A stretch of DNA of 64,000 bases from a virus. Shown piece after piece: positions 39,969-49,398 of this stretch; position 1 is the first letter of the stretch; every line of letters starts with the position of its first letter. The notes beneath the pieces were generated by a model. The model saw only the letters and a program-made list of their open reading frames with translations, did not search any database and had not been told where the DNA came from. Where the stretch lies: the IMG/VR virus record IMGVR_UViG_3300037261_000082, positions 36,178 to 100,177 of that record. One strand, 5' to 3'. Made by a program: the position numbers and the translations under genes.

Positions 39969-42548
39969 GTGTCTTCATTTCTATCACAGCAAGCCCCCGT
40001 CAATTTGCGCAATGCTAGTGATCTGGCTTTGTTGCATCAGATGGAATGTCGTGCTTGTCCATTGAATAACACAGTGGGAGGCAAGATGGCTCCTACTGGG
40101 GCTGTGCGCCCCCTCGTATATATTTTGGGAGAAGGTCCCGGTGAAGCAGAAATTGATGAGCAACAGCAGTTTGTTGGGGAATCAGGCCAACTCCTGAGGG
40201 CGCATATTCCTCGTCGTTTCAAGGATCAAATCAGATTTAACAATGTTGTGCGTTCACGGCCACCGGGTAATGCTACGCCAGACCGTATTGAAATAGAATG
40301 TTGCCGTCCGAGCGTGGTTAAGGACATAGAGCGGTCCAAGCCCAAGATTATTCTAGGCTTCGGAAATGTGCCTCTAGAGTGGGTCTCAGGTTTTAATGGG
40401 ATAACGCTCTGGCGTGGACGACGCATGCCGGTTAAGGTAGGCAGCCACACGTGCTGGTACTACCCTATGCTGCATCCATCCTACTTATTGCGCCAGCGCC
40501 GTAATGATGGCGTAGGTTCTGAAGAAGAACGCATGTTCAAGTTTGACATGAAACGTGCGTTTGACGAAGTAGAAACGCTGCCCGAGCCAATAGTGCACTC
40601 GCACGTAGATGTTAGGCAGGGTGTAGAAATAATTGTTGAGGGTGGCGTTAGAGGAATTAATCGGGTTAGGGATGTATTAGCTTGGGCAACTGAGCAGCCA
40701 GTCATTGGAATAGACTATGAAACAAACGGAATTAGACCATATTTTGCAGGCGCTAAGGTGTTAAGTGCAGCAATAGCAACTGGTGAACGTGCTGTAGCTT
40801 TCCCTTTTGACCACCCTGAGTCCCAGTGGAATCTAGATGAGCGGGATCAAGTATGTAACCTCTGGCGGAACTTTATTTTCAAAGCTAAAGGTGTCAAGGC
40901 AGTTCACAATCTTGCCTTCGAGTTAGAGTGGTCTGGGCATAAGTTTGGGCAGGATTTAATTAGAGCAGGTACCTGGGAAGACACTGCTACGCAAGCGTGC
41001 ATTCTGGACGAACGTGCGGGCAACAAAAAGGCCGGACCGTTCTCATTAGAATTTTTAGTACAGCAGTACTTCGGCTTCAACCTTAAGAAGCTAGCGGGGG
41101 TTGATCGTAAGAAACTTGCTGAAACGCCTATTGAAGCTGTACTGCAATATAATGCGCCAGATGCTAGGTACCATGCGTTGCTTTGGGAAAAGCAAGCAGA
41201 GCGTATTAAGGCGGAGGGACTAGAGGAGCCTTATGAGTTAGGACTTCGGCGCGTACCAACGGTAATTCTATCCCAACTTAGGGGTGTGCCTGTTGATCAG
41301 AAGGAAGCTAAGCGGCTCCAGAATAAGTACGAGGGGCAGATAGAGACTACTGAGAATTTGATAGCTGCGCTGCCAGTTGCTCAGGAGTTTAAGCGTAAGA
41401 AGGGTCAAACATTTAATGCATTCTCTAATAAGGATGTCCTCTACGTGTTTAAGGATATGCTTCATCGCAGTGAGATTTTAGTTGAAGACAAGTATACGAA
41501 GAAACGTCATTACTCTGCTGACGAGGGTGTGTTAGAAACGATTGATCATCCTTTGGCTAAATTGTTGGTGAAGCTGCGTAAGGCTAATAAGCGCAAGGCA
41601 ACGTATATTGACCCTCTTTGTTCAGATCATGAAGAGACGCTGATTTTCCCCGATGGGCTTCTCCACGCACAATTTAATACGTTCTTTGCATCCACTGGAA
41701 GATTATCATGTGAGTCTCCGAATTTGCAGAACTTCCCGAAAAGGGATAGTGGTGTTGAGGGTGAGCGTAAGGATGAAGCACGTGAGGTTCGCAAACAAAT
41801 TGTTGCTCCCCCAGGACATGTGATTCTTGCATTTGATGCGGGACAAATCGAGGCCCGCGTCATCGCCATGTTTACGAAGGACAAGCAGTTTTGTAAGGCA
41901 CTCTGGGAACGATACGATGTTCATATGGAATGGGCTGAGCGGTTAGCACGAGCATACCCCGCACGGGTGGGGGGGAAGAAGAATCTAACTGATAAAACGG
42001 TGATGAAGGCTTTTCGTACTGACATTAAGAATCAGTTTACGTTTCCGTTATTCTTCGGGGCACGTTTGGAGTCTGCTGCAGGATACCTAAATATTCCACC
42101 CCATATTTTGAAGCCCCATTATGATGAATTTTGGCGGCAGTTTTCTGGTGTTCGAGAATGGCAAGAGCAGCAACTAGAGTTCTACCACGAGTATGGCTAT
42201 GTCGAGTGCTTAACTGGTCGGCGTAGGCACGGTCCTCTGAGTGTGAATATGGTGTATAATACACCAGTTCAAGGAACTGCAGCTGAAATAGTTATGGACA
42301 TGATGGGCAGGCTTAGTGAGGGTGGTGACCCAGAATTACAACCGGAAATAAATATCCATGATGATCTTACATGGCTTCGGGTTCCTGAGAAGCGAGTAGA
42401 TGATATAGCTGAGAAAATACTAAACATTATGTTGGATGTTCCATTTGATTGGGTTAACGTGCCAATTACTGTTGAAGGTAGTGTAGGAGCAAATTGGCTT
42501 GAAATGTCAGAATTTGGTGTATTTAGTTCGGATACTTGGTTCAAATGA
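39969..42548 (+). CDS. polA: UDG-like domain fused to family A DNA polymerase
   Basis: 859 residues from a GTG start. Residues 20-180 are a uracil-DNA-glycosylase-superfamily domain: MECRACPL (Cys27/Cys30), GEGPGEAEID at about 54-63, FVGESGQLL, and HPSYLLRQ. Next a 3'-5' exonuclease (VIGIDYETNG, AVHNLAFELEW, YNAPDARYHAL) and the polymerase: motif A LAFDAGQIEARVIAMF, motif B KNQFTFPLFFG, motif C INIHDDLTW. SPO1, an hmU phage, also has such a fusion. Here the glycosylase-like domain may help recognise or exclude dU. Lacks the 5'-nuclease domain. Confidence 0.92.
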   Translation: MSSFLSQQAPVNLRNASDLALLHQMECRACPLNNTVGGKMAPTGAVRPLVYILGEGPGEAEIDEQQQFVGESGQLLRAHIPRRFKDQIRFNNVVRSRPPGNATPDRIEIECCRPSVVKDIERSKPKIILGFGNVPLEWVSGFNGITLWRGRRMPVKVGSHTCWYYPMLHPSYLLRQRRNDGVGSEEERMFKFDMKRAFDEVETLPEPIVHSHVDVRQGVEIIVEGGVRGINRVRDVLAWATEQPVIGIDYETNGIRPYFAGAKVLSAAIATGERAVAFPFDHPESQWNLDERDQVCNLWRNFIFKAKGVKAVHNLAFELEWSGHKFGQDLIRAGTWEDTATQACILDERAGNKKAGPFSLEFLVQQYFGFNLKKLAGVDRKKLAETPIEAVLQYNAPDARYHALLWEKQAERIKAEGLEEPYELGLRRVPTVILSQLRGVPVDQKEAKRLQNKYEGQIETTENLIAALPVAQEFKRKKGQTFNAFSNKDVLYVFKDMLHRSEILVEDKYTKKRHYSADEGVLETIDHPLAKLLVKLRKANKRKATYIDPLCSDHEETLIFPDGLLHAQFNTFFASTGRLSCESPNLQNFPKRDSGVEGERKDEAREVRKQIVAPPGHVILAFDAGQIEARVIAMFTKDKQFCKALWERYDVHMEWAERLARAYPARVGGKKNLTDKTVMKAFRTDIKNQFTFPLFFGARLESAAGYLNIPPHILKPHYDEFWRQFSGVREWQEQQLEFYHEYGYVECLTGRRRHGPLSVNMVYNTPVQGTAAEIVMDMMGRLSEGGDPELQPEINIHDDLTWLRVPEKRVDDIAEKILNIMLDVPFDWVNVPITVEGSVGANWLEMSEFGVFSSDTWFK

Positions 42549-43180
42549 GAAAGCGCGGCCCATATAAATTTGGACTTTCAGCCGAAGAACGGTTGCTTTG
42601 GCGGTGGTTTCAAAAACATCGCATTCGTTCGTTAGATAGAGGGATTGAATTTTTGCTTACATTTGAGGAATGGCTTAAAATTTGGACTGATTCGGGTCAT
42701 TTGTATGAGCGCGGGCAGGGTAAAGAAAAGTATTGTATGGCTCGGTATAAGGATAAGGGTCCTTACGCTGTTGGAAATGTACGCATCTGCAAGAACCGTG
42801 AAAATCAAGAAGAGCTTTTGGCAAACCCTGAAAAGCTGGTTGAAATTGGTTCTGCTATGCGGGGGAAGAAACATCGGATTGATACCCGAAAAAGAATGAG
42901 TCGCTCTAAGCGTGGAAATCAAAATGCAAAGGGGATGAAACATTCAGCGGAAACTAAAGAAATTATTGGGGCGAAGTCTGCAGCAAACTGGGTGGACCCT
43001 GTTTATGCTGCTCATGGTTCTGAAGTAATGCTTTCTCTCTGGGAGGATCCACAGTACCGCGCAAAAGTGAGTGCTGGTCACCAAAAAGCTTGGGATAATC
43101 CTGAGCGACGCAGGGCTGCTAGTGAGCGTATGCGTGTGAGGAATCAACAGCGTAGGGAAGCTAAGTGTCCAACTCCTTAA
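42545..43180 (+). CDS. Free-standing HNH-type homing endonuclease B
   Basis: 211 residues from the ATG that overlaps the polymerase stop (ATGA). FEEWLKIWTDSGHLYERGQGKEKYCMARYKDKGPYAVGNVRIC aligns with the nuclease at 25892. The C-terminal part has basic Ser/Lys and HSAETKEI / DNPERRRAASERM units resembling NUMOD3. Located between the polymerase and clamp-loader genes, which is a common home for homing nucleases. More AT-rich than the genes around it. Confidence 0.75.
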   Translation: MRKRGPYKFGLSAEERLLWRWFQKHRIRSLDRGIEFLLTFEEWLKIWTDSGHLYERGQGKEKYCMARYKDKGPYAVGNVRICKNRENQEELLANPEKLVEIGSAMRGKKHRIDTRKRMSRSKRGNQNAKGMKHSAETKEIIGAKSAANWVDPVYAAHGSEVMLSLWEDPQYRAKVSAGHQKAWDNPERRRAASERMRVRNQQRREAKCPTP

Positions 43181-44097
43181 TCAATAAATATCGGCCAACT
43201 CAATTCTCTGAAGTCGTAGGCCACGACGCTGTTGTGCGTTCATTACAGGCTGTCCTTAAGCGCGGTTCTAGTAAGACCTTTCTATTTACTGGTCCTAGTG
43301 GGACGGGCAAAACGACTCTTGCACGTATCGTGGCTAGTGCGGTTGGCTGTGTCCCAGCGGATTTATTAGCCATAGATGCCGTAACGTACACAGGCGTAGA
43401 TGATATGCGGGCTGTCACTGCTAATTTGATCTATAAACCTCTTGGTGAGGGAGCAGTGAAGGCTATCATCGTTGATGAGTTTCAAGGCTTGAGTAAAGCT
43501 GCCCTTCAGTCTCTACTCAAGATTTTAGAGGAACCACCCGCTTGGGTTTGGTGGTTTTTATGTACAACAGAGCCAACTCGCATTCCAGTAAATATTCTGA
43601 CGCGTTGCACACGTTACGACCTTAAGCCTGTAAGTGTGAGCATTCTTGGTGATTTGCTAGAAAGCATTGTCGAGCAGGAAAAGCTAGCTTCTATTGATGG
43701 TAGAATTATTGATTTGTGTGCAAAGGAAGCGAATGGATCCCCGCGTCAAGCCATAGCCAATTTGACGGCTTGTTCTGCCGCTAAGAACTATGCAGAGGCT
43801 CAGGAATTGCTTCGTTCAGCAATTGAGAGTGAAGAAGCTGTAAATCTAGCTCGTGCGTTAGTTAAAGGGGCACAATGGGAAGAAGTTTGGAGAATTGTTA
43901 ATGGCTTGCAAAATATCAACCCGGAATCGGTTCGTCATGTGGTGCGGGCGTATGTCTTACGAGTAGCTTTGAATGCTAAGAGTGAGGCGGCAGCTGGGCG
44001 TGGTCTGGAGATACTTGACGCATTCAGCGAACCGTTTAATTCGTCAGATGGTCTAGCGCCATTGTTGTTAGCTTGTGGGAGGGTTTTGTTACAATGA
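43165..44097 (+). CDS. Clamp loader ATPase (DnaX/RFC-like)
   Basis: 310 residues from a GTG start overlapping the nuclease end by 16 bp. KYRPTQFSEVVGH is the typical start of DnaX/RFC proteins; Walker A GPSGTGKT at 43-50; Walker B IIVDEFQ; sensor 1 CTTEP; and the RCTRYDLKP arginine-finger region (SRC-like motif modified to TRC). Only one loader subunit is seen. Should load the clamp at 38917. Confidence 0.9.
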   Translation: MSNSLINKYRPTQFSEVVGHDAVVRSLQAVLKRGSSKTFLFTGPSGTGKTTLARIVASAVGCVPADLLAIDAVTYTGVDDMRAVTANLIYKPLGEGAVKAIIVDEFQGLSKAALQSLLKILEEPPAWVWWFLCTTEPTRIPVNILTRCTRYDLKPVSVSILGDLLESIVEQEKLASIDGRIIDLCAKEANGSPRQAIANLTACSAAKNYAEAQELLRSAIESEEAVNLARALVKGAQWEEVWRIVNGLQNINPESVRHVVRAYVLRVALNAKSEAAAGRGLEILDAFSEPFNSSDGLAPLLLACGRVLLQ

Positions 44098-44600
44098 GCA
44101 TGCTAGAGCACTATCGCAATAATCTTGCCATTGATAGGGATGATCTCGACACTTGCCTAATGCGCCAGCCGGAAGTTTATTACGGAGTGGCTCAAAACGT
44201 CGCACTGTCAAATGCAGAACGCGACGCCTGTAAGCTTGACCTTGAGGAGTTGCAGGCGCAACTTGATCAGGATATTCGGGCTGAGGCTTTGCGTAAGGAT
44301 GAGAAGCTTACTGAGACTTCCCTCCAGAATCGCCTTAAGACCCTCCCTAAGATGCAGGATATTCAGAGGGAGTTTCTCAAGAAGCGTCAGGAGGCTGAAA
44401 GCTGGCAGGTGCTTAAGGAGGCTTTTCAGCAGAGATCATTCATGTTACGGGAATTGGTGGCCCTCTATATTGCTCAGCGTCATGACGCGGCTATGGAAGG
44501 GGGTGCTGGTCAAGCGAGGGCTAGTTTAACGGCTGATAAGGCAGATCAGAACCGGGCTGCGGCAGGAGCAATCCGGCGTGTTAAGCGGGCCACTGTGTAG
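44094..44600 (+). CDS. UvsY-like recombination mediator candidate
   Basis: 168 residues from the ATG overlapping the clamp-loader stop (ATGA). Helical and basic/acidic, with a Leu-rich coiled coil (LSNAERDACKLDLEELQAQL) and AESWQVLKEAFQQRSFMLRELVALY. Helical composition, size and position just before the gp32-like SSB and UvsX-like recombinase suggest a UvsY-type recombination mediator. No motif proves this. Confidence 0.5.
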   Translation: MSMLEHYRNNLAIDRDDLDTCLMRQPEVYYGVAQNVALSNAERDACKLDLEELQAQLDQDIRAEALRKDEKLTETSLQNRLKTLPKMQDIQREFLKKRQEAESWQVLKEAFQQRSFMLRELVALYIAQRHDAAMEGGAGQARASLTADKADQNRAAAGAIRRVKRATV

Positions 44601-44623
44601 TATGGTTACTGCAAGGAATTGAA

Positions 44624-44806
44624 ATGTTTTCTAGTGCTACTCTTGGAACAAGTCTAAGCTGGTTGGCGGGTGCTGTATTGCTCGTCATTCTTGCTTATGC
44701 AGTGACACGTGCGGCGAGCTTTGCACACTTCCGCACTAAGCTTGAGTATCTGCGAAGTGTGCTCAGAGAAATAAATAGAGGAGGAGGTCGTAATGGCCAA
44801 GGGTAA
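44624..44806 (+). CDS. 60-residue single-TM protein
   Basis: One hydrophobic helix (WLAGAVLLVILAYAVTRAAS) then a charged tail ending in Gly/Arg. AAGGAATTG precedes the ATG. It overlaps the SSB gene by 14 bp. Function unknown. Confidence 0.5.
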   Translation: MFSSATLGTSLSWLAGAVLLVILAYAVTRAASFAHFRTKLEYLRSVLREINRGGGRNGQG

Positions 44807-45893
44807 ATTCGTGTATCGTGGTACTGCCCGTACGGTGGAGTCCGTCGTGCGCAAGTCAAAGCAGGCGGGTGGGCTTTACGACAGTTATCTCGCAGCGGAA
44901 ATGCAGATGTACAAGCCGAAGGAAGGCGAGGCCTGCGTACGCATTCTGCCTCCTACCTGGGATGACGTCGAGAAGTGGGGTGACGGCTGGGAAATTGGCG
45001 TCTATATCCACTACTCCGTTGGTCCGGACAACGGCACCTACCTCTGCCTAGATAAGATGAAGGGCGAGCCTTGCCCGGTGTGCGAAGCTAGGCGTCAGAT
45101 TACGGATCAGGATGAAGCTGACCAGCTTAAGCCGGGTTATCGCTGTCTGGCCTGGGTAATTGACCGCGATAATGAGAAGGCTGGTCCTATGATCTGGTCC
45201 ATGCCGGTCTCCCTTTTCCGGGATATCAATGCGCGTTCGGTAGACAAGAAGTCCAATGCGCCTATTCTGATTGACGATCCGGAGGAGGGCTACGACATCA
45301 TCTACAACCGGGAAGGTACTGGCCTCAAGACCAAGTACACGGCTGTTGAGGTCTCGCGGGAGCCGTCGCCCTTACATGACAATGAGAAGCTGCAGGCGCG
45401 CTGGCTGGAGTACATTACGGAACATCCCCTACCGGAGGTGCTTAATTTCTATGATGCTGAACACATCGAGAAGGTGTTGTTCGGAAAGACTGACCGTCGC
45501 AAGGATGCAGAAGAAGAGACGGAAGCAGAGCCGGAGACGAGGCCTTCTCGTCGTGGGCGTGCAGAGCCAGTAGAGGAGGTCGTAGAGGAGGAGGCTCCCC
45601 GTGGTGGCCATAGGGCTAGCCGTGCTGAGCCAGAGGTTGAGGATCGCCCTACCCGTGGTGGCCGCCATTCGCGTGGTGGCGCGGCGGAGGAGACAGAGGA
45701 AGAACCCCCTTTTGAGGAGAACTCTCGTACAGCCCGTCGCAGGGCCTTATTGGACGAGGGTGACGCACCAGAGGAAGGGGAGACCCAGACAAGGCCCCGT
45801 ACTCGGCCAGAGACGGATGCAGAGGATGAGACGCCTGTTAAGGCTGCCCGTCGTAGCCTCGAAAGGCTTAAACCAACTGGACGGCGTTCCTAG
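44793..45893 (+). CDS. T4 gp32-like single-stranded DNA-binding protein
   Basis: 366 residues. The spacing His73-X11-Cys85-X8-Cys94-X2-Cys97 follows the gp32 zinc-site order (His-Cys-Cys-Cys). Flanking VRILPPTWDD and GYRCLAWVIDRD are also gp32-like. The last 120 residues are a very acidic and Arg-Gly-rich tail (EEETEAEPETRPSRRG...), the usual partner-docking end of SSBs but unusually long. GAGGAGG precedes the ATG. Should coat single-stranded DNA for the polymerase and UvsX-like recombinase. Confidence 0.85.
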   Translation: MAKGKFVYRGTARTVESVVRKSKQAGGLYDSYLAAEMQMYKPKEGEACVRILPPTWDDVEKWGDGWEIGVYIHYSVGPDNGTYLCLDKMKGEPCPVCEARRQITDQDEADQLKPGYRCLAWVIDRDNEKAGPMIWSMPVSLFRDINARSVDKKSNAPILIDDPEEGYDIIYNREGTGLKTKYTAVEVSREPSPLHDNEKLQARWLEYITEHPLPEVLNFYDAEHIEKVLFGKTDRRKDAEEETEAEPETRPSRRGRAEPVEEVVEEEAPRGGHRASRAEPEVEDRPTRGGRHSRGGAAEETEEEPPFEENSRTARRRALLDEGDAPEEGETQTRPRTRPETDAEDETPVKAARRSLERLKPTGRRS

Positions 45894-45898
45894 CGCCT

Positions 45899-46930
45899 AT
45901 GAAACGGGTGAGACTGAACGGGTCGGTTAAGCGTCAGGGCGGGAACGACTATTTCCCAGTCCTGACGCCTGGTGTTGAATGCATCCCAACGGGTTGTGCT
46001 CTCTTAGATTGCGTACTGGGAGGAGGCTGGGCACGACGACGTATTGTAAATGTTGTTGGCGATAAGAGCGTCGGAAAGTCGCTACTCGCGATTGAAGCCT
46101 GCGCCAACTTTGCCCATCTAGAACCGAAGGGCAAGATCTTCTATCGGGAGGCTGAAGCAGCATTTGACGAGCCTTACGCTGAGGGTCTTGGGTTGCCACT
46201 TAAGCGGGTGGACTTCGGACCGGAAGGTATAGATACGGTTTGGGATACCGTTGAAGACATATTTGAGGATCTAGATGCCAAACTGGCAGAGTGCGAAAAG
46301 AATAAGACCCCAGGACTGTATATCGTAGACTCGCTGGACGCTTTGACGTCGCGAGCGGAACTCGGGCGTAAGCCTGGTGAAGCTACTTTCGGGTTAGAAA
46401 AACAGAAGATGATGGGCAAGTTATTCCGGCAGCTAACCCGCCGCATCAAATCTGCTGATATGTGTGTGATGATCATATCCCAGGTTCGCGATAAGATAGG
46501 CGTGGTGTTTGGGGAGAAGCATACCCGCACAGGGGGCAAGGCCCTCGATTTCTATGCCAGCCAGATACTCTGGCTCAGTCATATACAGAAGCTAACTCGC
46601 ACGGTTGGCAACGTTAAGCGTACCACGGCTGTTCGCATTAAGGCTCAGTGCAAGAAGAACAAGGTATCGCTGCCTTTCCGAGAGTGCCTCTTTGAAATTG
46701 AATTTGGGTTTGGGATGCGTGACGCTGAGGCTTCCTTAGCGTGGTTAGAGGAGGTCAAGGCGCTAGGAAAGCTGGGTACAAAGGACCCTGGAGCCTTCCT
46801 GACGCATTTAGATAAGCTGTCGGGGGTTGAGCTAGCCAAGGAGCAGGAACGCTTGCGAGCGGTTGTTATAGCGGCTTGGCAGGAGGTAGAAGGACGGTTT
46901 GCTCCTACTCGTAAGAAGTACGGGCAATAG
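45899..46930 (+). CDS. UvsX/RecA-like recombinase
   Basis: 343 residues. Walker A GDKSVGKS at 54-61, Walker B YIVDSLDAL, and VMIISQVRDKIGVVFGEKHTRTGGKALDFYAS, the RecA L1/L2 region. The C-terminus is charged. Catalyses strand exchange for recombination-dependent replication together with the SSB upstream, the mediator candidate and the SbcCD-like pair on the other strand. Confidence 0.92.
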   Translation: MKRVRLNGSVKRQGGNDYFPVLTPGVECIPTGCALLDCVLGGGWARRRIVNVVGDKSVGKSLLAIEACANFAHLEPKGKIFYREAEAAFDEPYAEGLGLPLKRVDFGPEGIDTVWDTVEDIFEDLDAKLAECEKNKTPGLYIVDSLDALTSRAELGRKPGEATFGLEKQKMMGKLFRQLTRRIKSADMCVMIISQVRDKIGVVFGEKHTRTGGKALDFYASQILWLSHIQKLTRTVGNVKRTTAVRIKAQCKKNKVSLPFRECLFEIEFGFGMRDAEASLAWLEEVKALGKLGTKDPGAFLTHLDKLSGVELAKEQERLRAVVIAAWQEVEGRFAPTRKKYGQ

Positions 46931-46986
46931 CAGCAAACTTTTAACTGCTTCTCTGCATTACCTTTACCCAGACGCATCAAACGCTT

Positions 46987-47511
46987 ATGCTCTCGGGCAT
47001 GTTTGGGAATCCTTTCTGGGTAGCCGTGAAGACAAAGCCACAGCGGGAGCAGTGGGCTGCAGATAATGTAGCTAATCAAGGCTACGAGTTTTATTTGCCT
47101 CTTACAGAGGCTCTTACTAAGCCTAAGCCTAAGAAACCTTGCTTAGTTCCTAAGCCCCAATACTTATTCCCACGCTACCTTTTTGTACAGACAGAGGGAC
47201 CCTGGCGGTTCCTTCTAGGAACACGTGGGGTCATGAGTGTGATTATGTGCGGGCAGCGCCCTGCAGTTATGCTCCCAAGAGAAATTGACGAATTACGTGC
47301 ACGCGAAAATACTGAGGGATTGATCGTGTTGGAAGATAAGGAACAGTTTCGTTTTAATAATGGTGACAAAGTACGAGTTATCTCAGGACCATTTAGTACT
47401 TATGAGGGACTTTATGACCGTGATCCCCAGAATAGAATAAGTGTACTGTTAGATGTATTGGGACGATATGTACCAGTGCCCCTTGATGAAGACGCCTTAG
47501 AAGCGGTATGA
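46987..47511 (+). CDS. NusG/RfaH-like transcription factor
   Basis: 174 residues. N-terminal NGN domain: FWVAVKTKPQREQWAADNVANQGYEFYLPL, PRYLFVQ, and TRGVMSVIMCG. C-terminal KOW domain: FNNGDKVRVISGPFSTYEGLYDRDPQNRISVLLDVLGR. Acts on RNA polymerase to suppress pausing or termination, probably over the late operon that begins with terminase just downstream. Alternative ATG at 46999. Confidence 0.88.
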   Translation: MLSGMFGNPFWVAVKTKPQREQWAADNVANQGYEFYLPLTEALTKPKPKKPCLVPKPQYLFPRYLFVQTEGPWRFLLGTRGVMSVIMCGQRPAVMLPREIDELRARENTEGLIVLEDKEQFRFNNGDKVRVISGPFSTYEGLYDRDPQNRISVLLDVLGRYVPVPLDEDALEAV

Positions 47512-47518
47512 TGCTCAA

Positions 47519-48154
47519 ATGGTAGCCCGCGTAAAACTTAAGACCAAGCCCGCTAAACTCGAGAAGAAGCAATCTTATCCGGGGGCTAGGCGTGGGCCGA
47601 AGTCTACGTACCTCCCTCAATTTGCTAAGGTAGCCGGGGTACTGTGTTCGCGGGGTGCAACAAATGCGGACCTAGCAGACGCTTTTAGTGTTACCACAAT
47701 GACCATCCAGAATTGGATGGGTATGTACCCAGAATTTGATGAAGCAGTAAGGCGGGGCAAGGCTGAGATATTTGACCCCAAGGTGGAGCGTGCTCTTGCC
47801 CAACGGGCGTTAGGCTACTCAGTAGACACTGAGGAAATACGTGTGCTTAAGGACGGCGAGGTTATTCGTGTGCCTGTCCGAAAGCATTATCCCCCAGAAA
47901 CTCTTGCGTGTATTTTCTGGCTTAAGAACCGCAAGCCGGAGCAGTGGCGTGATGTGCAGAACCATCTACATTCAGGCAAGGTTGAGAATTTGACAGCAGC
48001 TGAGTTGTTGGCTGAGATACGGAAGGATGCTACTGAGTTGGGCATTCTTCCGGAGGCACTATTGCATGCTGGTGTTGTTCCGTCTGTAAAAGGCAATCGT
48101 TCAGGTAACGGATTGAGCAACGGCAATGGTGCAAACGGAAGGACTAAGCATTGA
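47519..48154 (+). CDS. terS: Small terminase-like DNA-binding protein
   Basis: 211 residues. A helix-turn-helix segment (GATNADLADAFSVTTMTIQNWMGMYPEFDEAVRRGKAEI) followed by VERALAQRALGYS and a C-terminal assembly part. This is the usual terminase small-subunit pattern with an HTH and a homeobox-like recognition helix. It lies two genes upstream of the large terminase; TnpB has been inserted right at its end and overlaps its stop codon. Confidence 0.8.
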   Translation: MVARVKLKTKPAKLEKKQSYPGARRGPKSTYLPQFAKVAGVLCSRGATNADLADAFSVTTMTIQNWMGMYPEFDEAVRRGKAEIFDPKVERALAQRALGYSVDTEEIRVLKDGEVIRVPVRKHYPPETLACIFWLKNRKPEQWRDVQNHLHSGKVENLTAAELLAEIRKDATELGILPEALLHAGVVPSVKGNRSGNGLSNGNGANGRTKH

Positions 48155-49371
48155 TTCTAACTTACAAATATCGTCTGCTTCCTTCTAAGCGTCAGCATCG
48201 CGCGCTAGAAGAGATTCTAGAGGCGCAACGTATTTTATATAATTCTGCTTTAGAAGGTAGGATTTGGTACTATAAAAATACTCGGCAACTTCTTAGTCTT
48301 TTTGATCAGACAAAAGAGTTGACTATCTGCCGTCGAGAAATGCCAGAAATGGCGGCTATTCCTACAACAATTCAGCGTTGGACGCTGAAGCATCTTGACT
48401 GGGCTTATCGAGGATTTTTTCGTAGAATTCGCAAAGCGCACAAAACTCCTGGCTTTCCGCGTTTCAAAAGTTATTACCGGTGGCGGTCTTTTGGTTTTAA
48501 CCAGACTGTTGGCAGTTTTCGTTTTGGAGACAACAACCATATTGGTTTTAAAGGCTTTCCAGGTTGGATTCGTATCCATTATCATAGACCTCTGCCTAAA
48601 AAGGCAGATGTTAAGTCTTGTAGCTTTACAAAGGATACTAAAGGTTGGTATATTACTTTTCAGATTAAGTTAATTGAAAAGACTAAATGTACGATTTCGT
48701 CTGCTGTTGGGATTGATCTTGGCTTAAAAGTTTTTGCTTATCAGTCTGATGGAGTAATTATTCCAAATCCAAGAGTAGCACGTAAGGCTGAAAAAGAAAT
48801 GAGGAGGAGACAACGTGCTTTAGCGCGTTGTAAGAAAGGTTCTAAACGGCGAATAAAAGTGCGGGTTAGTTGTACAAGATTGAGTGCTTCAGTCACTAAT
48901 GCTAGAAATACTTGGTTACATCAGCAGTCGGCTCGTATTGTTAGATCTTACGATCTAATTGCGGTTGAAGATTTGAATGTAAAAAATATGCTTCAAAATT
49001 CTACATTTGCACGTTCAATTTCGGATGCTTCTTGGTCGGGGTTTCTAACCTTTCTCGCTTACAAGGCTGAAAGAGCTGGTAAGTACTTAGTTAGGGTGGA
49101 TCCTAAAAATACAACTAAAAAATGTTCTGGTTGCGGAGAGTTGGTTCCCAAGGCTATACTGGAGAGGACCCATTCTTGTCCTGAGTGTGGTCTAACTTTA
49201 GATAGGGACCATAATGCAGCTAGGAACATCTTAGCGGTCGTTGCGGATCGCGGAGAGCATAACGTGGCCCAGTGGGGCGAGCGTGCTCTCGGAAACCTCA
49301 GTTTGGCCTCTAGCCAAAGTTCGAGACGTAACCTTAGTCTTGCCGTTACTAAAACTAGCAACAAACATTAA
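48151..49371 (+). mobile_element. tnpB: Lone TnpB RNA-guided nuclease gene
   Basis: 406 residues from a TTG that overlaps the terS stop. RuvC acids: Asp189 (GIDLGLK), Glu273 (AVEDLNVKNM), Asp353 (RDHNAARN). Zinc ribbon: Cys325/328/343/346 (CSGCG, CPECG). The start, MILTYKYRLLPSKRQ, is full length for IS200/IS605 OrfB. No TnpA transposase lies beside it. It is AT-rich compared with terS. TnpB cuts DNA at a guide-matched site next to a TAM. It probably persists by copying through cleavage and repair. Its omega-RNA is expected at the 3' end. Confidence 0.92.
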
Positions 49372-49390
49372 TGCGTGTGTTTAATTTAGG
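49230..49390 (+). ncRNA. Candidate TnpB omega-RNA and right end
   Basis: The last part of tnpB and the 20 bp after it contain short inverted segments such as GCCTCTAGCCAAAGTTCGAGACGTAACC (in the coding end) that look non-random and are where omega-RNAs overlap in this family. Secondary structure was not computed; the limits are guesses. Confidence 0.3.
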
Positions 49391-49398
49391 AGTTTGTT

